Positions 7,602 to 12,563 of a stretch of DNA of 12,563 bases are shown here, in pieces. Both the position numbers and the translations under genes were made by a program. The notes beneath the pieces are model-generated. The model worked only from the letters and a program-made list of their open reading frames with translations, made no database searches and had not been told where the DNA came from. How positions within the stretch are numbered: the first letter of the stretch is position 1; every line of letters starts with the position of its first letter. Source of the DNA: an uncultured Flavihumibacter sp. (lineage in GTDB: Bacteria; Bacteroidota; Bacteroidia; Chitinophagales; Chitinophagaceae); the NCBI GenBank assembly GCA_946481605.1, contig CAMLPA010000049.1:1-12563 (forward strand), written 5' to 3'.

Positions 7602-8003
7602 CTATTGCTCGTTGAGTAATGGTTTTGAATGAAGTGAAAAAGCTGCATATATCGGTCGCAGCCTTCGGATCAGCACCATTTCCTTTGCCTTCATTTCATA
7701 ACTGGTATCATAACATCCGCATCGGAAACCGCCAGTTTCCTTTGGCACCTGGTGCGTGAAGTAATAAAAGCTGAACCCCCGGGCAAGCAATTCTTCTTTG
7801 GTAACCAGCACTTCTTCATATTGCTTCAGCAATTGGTCCAGGATGGACCTGTTCTTTTTCAGCAGGTGATTCACAATTCTTATATCCGGTGTGGTGCAGG
7901 CTTTCTGGCTGTTGTTGTAGTTGTTCCTGCAGTTTTCATCACAGTATTTTTTGTCGCTCCGGCCCCTGATCTTCTCGCCGCATTGTATACATTTTCTTTC
8001 CAT
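7602..8003 (-). CDS. Small zinc-ribbon protein of unknown function
   Basis: From ATG 8003 the product has 133 residues. The N-terminus carries four cysteines, C5, C8, C21 and C25 (CIQCGEK ... KKYCDENC, a C-x2-C-x12-C-x3-C pattern), a likely zinc-binding ribbon. The middle (residues ~45-75) looks helical and charged (NHLLKKNRSILDQLLKQYEEVL). The C-terminus has a second Cys pair in GFRCGCYDTSYE and a basic end (LIRRLRP). I recognise the general type as one often annotated hypothetical in Bacteroidota, but know no function. The frame is also open from TTG 8033, adding ten residues, but that codon is the last three bases of a -7 promoter element (TAGCTTTG), so the ATG is preferred. It is divergent from ssb; a nucleic-acid role is only a guess from the ribbon and the neighbour. 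Confidence 0.75.
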   Translation of the reverse strand: MERKCIQCGEKIRGRSDKKYCDENCRNNYNNSQKACTTPDIRIVNHLLKKNRSILDQLLKQYEEVLVTKEELLARGFSFYYFTHQVPKETGGFRCGCYDTSYEMKAKEMVLIRRLRPIYAAFSLHSKPLLNEQ

Positions 8004-8179
8004 CACATCAGTTGTTGGTGAACAATAAAGCAAAGCTACAGGTAGGGTTTTGCGGGGAGAACCGTGTTTTAACGCTTATATCATGTTATAAACACTTATC
8101 GTTCGACTGCGAAGAAACGGAAGTGACAAATTTGTATTGAAAACGGCCGTGAATATTCAGAAATCAAAAATCGTGTAAC
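8004..8179. promoter_or_regulatory. Divergent promoter region between zinc-ribbon gene and ssb
   Basis: This 176-bp non-coding region serves two divergent genes. It holds the zinc-ribbon -7 element at 8031-8038. An AT-rich dyad includes GTGTTT 8064-8069 with AAACAC 8090-8095 and TTATA 8076-8080 with TATAA 8087-8091. The palindrome ACAAATTTGT lies at 8126-8135; within it CAAATTTG is a one-mismatch -7 candidate for ssb. Confidence 0.45.
8031..8038 (-). promoter_or_regulatory. Bacteroidota -7 promoter element TAGCTTTG (minus strand)
   Basis: On the minus strand TAGCTTTG fits TAnnTTTG fully and ends 27 bp before the ATG at 8003, giving a leader of about 20 nt. Its position excludes the TTG at 8033 as a translation start. 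No matching -33 TTG is obvious. Confidence 0.55.
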
Positions 8180-8521
8180 ATGAATGCTTTAAAAAACAAA
8201 GTGCAGTTGATCGGTCACCTCGGTGCGGCGCCGGATATAAGGGAAATGGATACGGGAAAGAAACTGGCGAAAATGAACATTGCCACCAATGAAACGTACA
8301 AAAACAGCCAGGGCGAGAAAGTCACGGAAACACAATGGCACCAGGTAATTGCCTGGGGGAAACTCGCCGAGATCGCGGAGAAATTGCTGGATAAAGGTAC
8401 CGAAGTGGCCGTGGAGGGGAAACTGCAATCCAGGACGTATACCGATAAGGAAGGCATACGGCGCTATGTAACTGAAGTTTGCGCGCAGGAACTCCTGGTG
8501 TTGGAGGGAAAGAAAGTGTAG
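8180..8521 (+). CDS. ssb: Single-stranded DNA-binding protein, short form without acidic C-terminal tail
   Basis: This protein binds single-stranded DNA during replication, recombination or repair. The 113 residues cover essentially one OB fold: VQLIGHLGAAPDIREMDTGKK at the start, then the conserved QWHQVIAWGKLAEIAEKLLDKGTEV block, EGKLQSRTYTDKEG and RRYVTEV. The protein ends at LLVLEGKKV, directly after the OB fold. It therefore lacks the flexible linker and the acidic DDDIPF-like tip with which the main bacterial SSB recruits partner proteins. The usual full-length form is about 150-180 residues, so this is probably an accessory copy. The stop codon TAG (8519-8521) is followed in frame by TAG at 8528 and 8534. 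A strong terminator follows within 20 bp, so it is transcribed alone. Confidence 0.92.
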   Translation: MNALKNKVQLIGHLGAAPDIREMDTGKKLAKMNIATNETYKNSQGEKVTETQWHQVIAWGKLAEIAEKLLDKGTEVAVEGKLQSRTYTDKEGIRRYVTEVCAQELLVLEGKKV

Positions 8522-8540
8522 TGGTGGTAGTGGTAGGTCC

Positions 8541-8574
8541 GGGAGGCCGAAGCTCCGGCAGAGGCCTCCCTTTT
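8541..8574 (+). terminator. Rho-independent terminator downstream of ssb
   Basis: GGGAGGCC at 8541-8548 pairs perfectly with GGCCTCCC at 8563-8570, leaving a 14-nt interior, and TTTT (8571-8574) follows at once. It starts 19 bp after the ssb stop and separates ssb from the next gene, whose -7 element begins 12 bp after the T-run. Confidence 0.8.
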
Positions 8575-8586
8575 CGATCCTTTCGG

Positions 8587-8594
8587 TATCTTTG
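8587..8594 (+). promoter_or_regulatory. Bacteroidota -7 promoter element TATCTTTG
   Basis: TATCTTTG matches TAnnTTTG and ends 13 bp before the ATG at 8608. If the transcription start is the usual few bases downstream, the mRNA leader would be under 10 nt. It settles the start of the reductase gene at 8608 and not further upstream. Confidence 0.6.
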
Positions 8595-8607
8595 CAAAAA
8601 AAAGAAA

Positions 8608-9084
8608 ATGGCTGAAGACCTGTTGGTGGAACAAGGCACCAAAGAAGAACAATACGCATCACTGGTACCGCAACTGAAGGCGCTGGTAGAAGGTGAACCT
8701 GACCTTATTGCCAACCTGGCGAATATCGCAGGCGGATTGAAAGAACAGTTCCGTTGGTGGTGGGTAGGTTTTTACCTGGTGAAAGACAATGAACTCGTAC
8801 TCGGGCCCTTCCAGGGACCAATAGCCTGTACCCGTATCCGAAAAGGGAAAGGTGTATGCGGAACCAGTTGGGAAAAAGCCGAAACACTGATCGTGCCGGA
8901 TGTGGACGCATTCCCGGGACATATCGCCTGCAGCAGCCTTTCCAAATCGGAAATCGTTGTGCCCGTAATGAGGAACGGTGAAGTGGTGGCCGTACTGGAT
9001 GTTGACAGTGAGCACCTGGATCATTTTGATGAAACGGATAAAAAATTCCTGGAAGAGATCGTAGCATTCATTCCCGGATGGTAG
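8608..9084 (+). CDS. msrC: Free methionine-R-sulfoxide reductase (GAF domain, fRMsr)
   Basis: This cytoplasmic enzyme reduces free L-methionine-R-sulfoxide, repairing oxidised methionine, with thioredoxin-type reductant. The 158-residue product is a single GAF domain with the fRMsr pattern: WWVGFYLV, GPFQGPIACTRI, GKGVCGTSW, VPDVDAFPGHIACSS and SEIVVPV. Three cysteines, C74, C84 and C108, have the same spacing (10 and 24) as the catalytic and resolving cysteines C84, C94 and C118 of the E. coli enzyme. This points to the active reductase and not a ligand-sensing GAF domain. The frame is open back to 8479 but that part crosses the terminator and the -7 element, so ATG 8608 is the start. The DUF1080 gene follows after 45 bp. 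Confidence 0.92.
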   Translation: MAEDLLVEQGTKEEQYASLVPQLKALVEGEPDLIANLANIAGGLKEQFRWWWVGFYLVKDNELVLGPFQGPIACTRIRKGKGVCGTSWEKAETLIVPDVDAFPGHIACSSLSKSEIVVPVMRNGEVVAVLDVDSEHLDHFDETDKKFLEEIVAFIPGW

Positions 9085-9091
9085 TTTGCGC

Positions 9092-9099
9092 TATCTTTA
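9092..9099 (+). promoter_or_regulatory. Possible -7 element TATCTTTA
   Basis: TATCTTTA matches seven of eight positions in the same pattern as the upstream promoter (TATCTTTG) and lies 30 bp before the ATG at 9130. It could drive the DUF1080 gene independently of msrC. One mismatch and no -33 element make this weak. Confidence 0.3.
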
Positions 9100-9129
9100 T
9101 ATCCTTCGTTACAATCATAAATCGACCAG

Positions 9130-9741
9130 ATGAAAAAACTGTTGCTTGCAATCGGCTTCCTGACACTAATTGGCGTATCCGTAAACGCGCAAAAAAGAAA
9201 ATCACTTTTCAACGGAAAGAATCTTTCCGGCTGGACAGTCCACGGCACTGAAAAATGGTATGTCGACAAAGGGGAACTGGTTTGCGAGAGCGGTCCGGAT
9301 AAACAATATGGGTACCTGTCTACCCAAAAGAAGTATAAAAACTTTATTCTTGAACTGGATTTCAAGCAGGAGGACAACGGCAATTCCGGGGTATTCTTTC
9401 GCTCTTCTATTGAAGGCGTGAAAATACAGGGATGGCAGGTCGAAGTAGCGCCACCGGGATTACATTCAGGCGGCATCTATGAGTCTTATGGACGGGGATG
9501 GCTCATCAAACCAGATGCTGAAAAAGAATCTGCACTGAAGTCTGGTGAATGGAACACCATGAAAATACAGGTGATTGGTGACGAAGTGACTACCTGGCTG
9601 AACGGTACGCAGATGATCTTTCTGAAAGATGAAAAGATCGGAGCCGCAAACGGGTTTCTCGCCTTACAAATCCATGATGGCGGTGGCATAAAAGTGCGTT
9701 GGAAAAATATCCGCATTCAGGAAATCAAGGATAAACAATAA
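9130..9741 (+). CDS. Secreted DUF1080 (3-keto-disaccharide hydrolase-type) protein
   Basis: The 203-residue product has a signal peptide (residues 1-20, ending SVNA before Q) and one DUF1080 domain, a concanavalin-like beta-sandwich fold. Typical features are LFNGKNLSGW just after the signal, YLSTQKKYKNFILELDFKQ, the NSGVFFRS motif, GWQVEV, SGEWNTMKIQVIGDEVTTWLNG and the closing LALQIHDGGGIKVRWKNIRI. Some family members hydrolyse 3-keto-glycosides or 3-keto-disaccharides; many have no tested activity. Length fits a single-domain member. There is no lipobox, so it is probably periplasmic or exported. It sits 45 bp after msrC with a possible weak promoter of its own. No 3-dehydrogenase partner is in the window, so the substrate is open. 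Confidence 0.88.
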   Translation: MKKLLLAIGFLTLIGVSVNAQKRKSLFNGKNLSGWTVHGTEKWYVDKGELVCESGPDKQYGYLSTQKKYKNFILELDFKQEDNGNSGVFFRSSIEGVKIQGWQVEVAPPGLHSGGIYESYGRGWLIKPDAEKESALKSGEWNTMKIQVIGDEVTTWLNGTQMIFLKDEKIGAANGFLALQIHDGGGIKVRWKNIRIQEIKDKQ

Positions 9742-9755
9742 CACCGTAAAAGAAA

Positions 9756-9796
9756 GCGTACCAGCTAAAACGGGGAAGTCGCCTTAACTGATACGC
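9756..9796. terminator. Imperfect dyad between converging genes
   Basis: In the 76-bp gap between the DUF1080 gene and the converging TolC gene, GCGTA 9756-9760 pairs with TACGC 9792-9796, with further short pairings AG/CT and TAA/TTA interrupted by mismatches. It may end transcription from one or both sides, but it has no T-run and several internal loops. Confidence 0.25.
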
Positions 9797-9817
9797 CTCT
9801 TAAGGTTTAATGGTTGG

Positions 9818-11284
9818 TTACTTGCGGCTAACCTCAGCCGATATTTTTTGTTCCTTCTCGAAATCGAATAAGGTAATTCTTCTAAGCGTATAATAAGCCA
9901 CCCAGTACTCCTGGAGTATCCTGGTGTAGTCAATCAGGGCCTTGTCTTTGGCATCCTGTGCCAGTCCCAGGTCTGTGATGCTGATCTTTCCGAGGAGGTA
10001 CCTGTTTTTGGCCACATCGTATCTTTTTTGGGCGATGGTATCACTTTTGGCGGCAATCACAATACCCGTCTGCAATTGGATGAACCTGTTCACTACGTTC
10101 TCTACTTCAATATCAAAATCCTTCTGCTGGTATTGTTGCTCGGCCCGCACTGCTTCCAAGTTTTTCCTGGCGGCTTCTTCCTGGTGCTTGTTCTTGCCGA
10201 AACCGAAAAGCGGAATGCTGTACCCGATATTCACCTGTTGTGCATTCAGCGGATCCTGGTAAGCGTTGGATAAGGAGGTGGCGGTCTGGTTAAGTCCGTA
10301 ACTGAGGAAGATGTCACCGCTGGCGAACCTGTTGCTCTGGCTTCTTTTCACATCGGCTTTCGCCTGGTTTTCCAACAGGCTGAGTCCGATAAGGTCACTA
10401 CGGTTGGCACGGGCCTCTCGTATGGCGATGGTTTTATCCACCGCAAGGATCGGCGCGTCTTTAACTGGAGTGAGCTTAAAAGTTACGGGGGCAGTAATAT
10501 TCAGCAGGTTCCTGAGCCGTTTGGTATTTACCTCCACACGTACCTGACTTTGCGTTACGGCGTTTTTTGCATTCATCAATTGGAGTTCAACCTGGAGAAG
10601 TTCGTTTTCCGCGATCTTCCCTACATTGAACCTGCCCTGGGATATCTTAAAAAGTGTATCGTTGATGGCTTCGTTGCTGCGGGCGTTCTCGTATTCCATG
10701 GTAGCTACATACAGATCGAAGTAGGTTTGGGTGATGCGTACGCTGAGGTCTTCGTTGTCCTCCACAAGCCCTTTTTCCGCTTGTTTGATGCGGAGTTTTT
10801 CCTGCTCAAAATTCCATTTCACGGAATTGAACAAGGTGAGCGGCTGACGAACACCGATGGCGAAAGGCGTGGTCTGAAACTGCTTCTGGAAAAACGGCTG
10901 CTTATTGGTAAACTGGCTCAGGTTAGAAGTTACGAAGGCCGTTCCGCCAGTCCAGAAGATATTCTGTTCTACCGTGAGGTTAGTACTGATATTGGAACGC
11001 CGGAATGATTGCACTTTGTATGAGCCATCGGGCTGCACCACATTATCCAGCCTGCTGTCGTAAGAAGGTAGTACACCACTCAGGGATACCTGGGGTTTTA
11101 AACCGGCCATGAACGCGTTGTACCGGTGCTGAACGGATTCGTATGCCGCGTTTATTTTTTTGGAGAGCATACTTTGGGATTTACCCATGTTGATGGCTTC
11201 TTCCAGTGAAAGGGGCATGTTATCCTGTGCGGAAACAAAAGCACTTGTAAATAAAAGCGCTGCCGCAAGGGGTAATAACTTCAT
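9818..11284 (-). CDS. TolC-family outer membrane efflux protein
   Basis: This protein should form the outer-membrane channel of a tripartite exporter. The 488 residues begin with a signal peptide (1-19, ending FVSA before Q) and then contain the two repeated OEP segments of the family, rich in long helices (SLEEAINMGKSQSML; VRITQTYFDLYVATMEYENA; QGRFNVGKIAENELLQVELQ in the first half; VVNRFIQLQTGIVIAAKS and KNRYLLGKISITDLGLAQDA in the second). The paired GRFNVGKI and NRYLLGKI motifs are the hallmark of the internal duplication. No lipobox is present. The gene starts 19 bp after the permease stop on the same strand and is almost certainly cotranscribed with it. Exported substrate is unknown. 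Confidence 0.93.
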   Translation of the reverse strand: MKLLPLAAALLFTSAFVSAQDNMPLSLEEAINMGKSQSMLSKKINAAYESVQHRYNAFMAGLKPQVSLSGVLPSYDSRLDNVVQPDGSYKVQSFRRSNISTNLTVEQNIFWTGGTAFVTSNLSQFTNKQPFFQKQFQTTPFAIGVRQPLTLFNSVKWNFEQEKLRIKQAEKGLVEDNEDLSVRITQTYFDLYVATMEYENARSNEAINDTLFKISQGRFNVGKIAENELLQVELQLMNAKNAVTQSQVRVEVNTKRLRNLLNITAPVTFKLTPVKDAPILAVDKTIAIREARANRSDLIGLSLLENQAKADVKRSQSNRFASGDIFLSYGLNQTATSLSNAYQDPLNAQQVNIGYSIPLFGFGKNKHQEEAARKNLEAVRAEQQYQQKDFDIEVENVVNRFIQLQTGIVIAAKSDTIAQKRYDVAKNRYLLGKISITDLGLAQDAKDKALIDYTRILQEYWVAYYTLRRITLFDFEKEQKISAEVSRK

Positions 11285-11303
11285 GTATAAGGGTTTATGT
11301 GTG

Positions 11304-12563
11304 TTATTCGCTTTTTAAACTAACAACCGGGTTATTGGCCGCTGCTTTCCGGGCCGGGAACCAGCCAAAAAGTAATCCGGTAAGTGCTGAGATAGAAAAA
11401 GAAAGCAGGATGGAGAAAAGACTCACCGAAGTTTCAATATCCGTAGCCTTCTGAATCGCGAAGCTGATGCCCACCCCCAACAGCACTCCGATGAGTCCGC
11501 CTGTCACACATAAACTGATTGCTTCGCTAAGGAATTGGAGCACCACATCTTTTTTGGTGGCGCCTATGGCAAGCCGGAGACCAATCTCCCTGGTCCTTTC
11601 CAGTACAGAGGCCAGCATAATGTTCATGATGCCGATCCCGCCAACGATCAGCGAGATAGAGGCGATAATGGCCAGTACGATATTGAAAAGTTGTTTGGTC
11701 TTTTGTTCCTGCTTCAGCAGCAATTCGGGCACAATGATTTCAACATCCTTGCTGCCACCATGCCGCCTGTTCAACATCCTGGTCATCAGCTCTACAGTAG
11801 GCTGCACCATGCCGGTTTCAGCGACGTGCACTACCATTTTGTCCAGTTGGTGGTAATTGCCTCTTGCCACGGAATTGCGGTACACCTGCATCTTGTGCGG
11901 CGTAAGGCGGGAACGGTCCTGTATGCGCATGAGCATAGTGGGTAGCGGGGTGAAAATCTGCTCATTCACATCCCGGATAGAGAACCGGGCCGACTCTTTT
12001 CCAATGGTTTCGCCCTGCTCCATCACCCCAACAATTTTCAGCCACTCACGCCCGCATTTGATGGACTGGCCAATGGGGTTAATGCCCGGAAAATACTTTT
12101 TCTCTATGTTCCAGCCAATGATGCATACCGGAATGGCTTCGGCCAGGTGCTGTTCTGTAAAAAGTTTGCCCTTGGCCAGTTTGGTATTCGTAGACTCAAA
12201 AAAATGATTGGTAACACCAGTAAGTTTTCCCTTACCAGAAATGCCCTGGTAAAGAATATTGACATCCATTTCAGATTCGGCACTGATATAATCTATGGAA
12301 GGAATCTGTAAAAGATTTTCAAGGTCTGCAAGACGTAAGCCGGGAGATACATTTCTTTTAGGAGCCATGTTCTTTTCAACGGATTTCTCTTCTCCGGACT
12401 CATCCGTCTGATCTGCGCCGGGTTCCTGCTGTCCTGAACCTGGAAGTACAGCCTTTATCAAAATGTTATTAGAGCCGACCTGTTTGATCTGTTGTAGTAT
12501 TTCTTTTTCCGCACCCCTTCCGATGGCCAGCATGGCAATTACAGATGCCACACCAAAGATGAT
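11304..12563 (-). CDS. MacB/FtsX-type ABC transporter permease (5' end beyond right edge)
   Basis: This inner-membrane component of a MacB-like exporter works with an ATPase and, here, a TolC partner. The frame runs off the right edge; 419 residues are visible, beginning IIFGVASVIAMLAIGRGAEK, which is the end of the first transmembrane helix, so perhaps 20-40 residues are missing. A GTG at 12551 lies inside this helix and is not a start. The MacB periplasmic core domain follows, then the C-terminal FtsX part with three helices and the family block GGIGIMNIMLASVLERTREIG, ending with WFPARKAAANNPVVSLKSE. No ATPase domain is present in the visible part. Near the N-terminus (~12350-12445) a hydrophilic, Glu/Gln/Asp/Lys-rich stretch interrupts the usual domain start. 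The TolC gene follows after 19 bp; a membrane-fusion protein and ATPase gene are expected to the right. Confidence 0.93.
   Translation of the reverse strand: MIFGVASVIAMLAIGRGAEKEILQQIKQVGSNNILIKAVLPGSGQQEPGADQTDESGEEKSVEKNMAPKRNVSPGLRLADLENLLQIPSIDYISAESEMDVNILYQGISGKGKLTGVTNHFFESTNTKLAKGKLFTEQHLAEAIPVCIIGWNIEKKYFPGINPIGQSIKCGREWLKIVGVMEQGETIGKESARFSIRDVNEQIFTPLPTMLMRIQDRSRLTPHKMQVYRNSVARGNYHQLDKMVVHVAETGMVQPTVELMTRMLNRRHGGSKDVEIIVPELLLKQEQKTKQLFNIVLAIIASISLIVGGIGIMNIMLASVLERTREIGLRLAIGATKKDVVLQFLSEAISLCVTGGLIGVLLGVGISFAIQKATDIETSVSLFSILLSFSISALTGLLFGWFPARKAAANNPVVSLKSE

Noticed and set aside
8519..8536. Three in-frame TAG codons after ssb as a possible readthrough site
   Set aside because: Tandem stops argue for secure termination, and there is no conserved coding sequence beyond them before the terminator.
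8479..8607. N-terminal extension of msrC by 43 codons
   Set aside because: The extension overlaps the end of ssb, the terminator hairpin and the -7 promoter element, and translates into low-complexity Val/Gly sequence.
8189..8662. 157-codon minus-strand frame opposite ssb
   Set aside because: It crosses the ssb terminator and the msrC promoter; the plus strand encodes a recognisable OB fold.
9816..9833. GGTTA / TAACC inverted repeat at the 3' end of the TolC gene as terminator
   Set aside because: Only five base pairs with an 8-nt loop and no T-run; too weak to call.
10550..11008. 152-codon plus-strand frame opposite the TolC gene
   Set aside because: Antisense shadow; the minus strand has the duplicated OEP motifs of TolC proteins.

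Overview
The window reads as chromosomal DNA of a Bacteroidota bacterium, most likely a Chitinophagaceae-like member. The support is a SusC/RagA-type TonB-dependent receptor, a two-component sensor of the HTCS (hybrid two-component system) type with a Y_Y_Y domain, an AraC-type response regulator, the Bacteroidota -7 promoter signature TAnnTTTG in front of several genes, and the absence of clear Shine-Dalgarno sequences. The family assignment is an inference. There is no sign of phage, insertion sequence, CRISPR, tRNA or rRNA.

Layout from left to right. (1) Positions 1-1037, minus strand, hold the N-terminal 345 codons of a SusC-like outer-membrane transporter that runs off the left edge. (2) A 268-bp divergent regulatory region follows. 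(3) Positions 1306-5227, plus strand, hold a sensor histidine kinase with 14 propeller repeats and, overlapping it by 26 bp in another reading frame, a receiver-AraC response regulator. Together these make an HTCS split into two proteins, and they probably control the divergent SusC locus, a polysaccharide-utilisation-like arrangement. (4) A cyclophilin-type lipoprotein converges on a SulP-family anion transporter; their stop codons are 4 bp apart inside a hairpin. (5) A small zinc-ribbon protein of unknown function (minus) is divergent from a short single-stranded DNA-binding protein that lacks the acidic tail (plus). (6) A strong intrinsic terminator is followed by free-methionine-R-sulfoxide reductase and a secreted DUF1080 protein (plus). 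(7) On the minus strand, a MacB/FtsX-type ABC permease (5' end beyond the right edge) and a TolC-family outer membrane protein form an efflux/export operon.

The left part is a nutrient-sensing and uptake locus: the periplasmic sensor perceives a ligand, probably a glycan fragment, and the regulator acts on the divergent transporter promoter. The middle holds mostly independent housekeeping or stress genes, and the right end is part of a tripartite exporter. I do not see a clearly new biological system. The best leads are the split, overlapping HTCS, the 10-bp direct repeat spaced 33 bp in the divergent promoter region, the tail-less SSB, and the hairpin that spans two converging stop codons.
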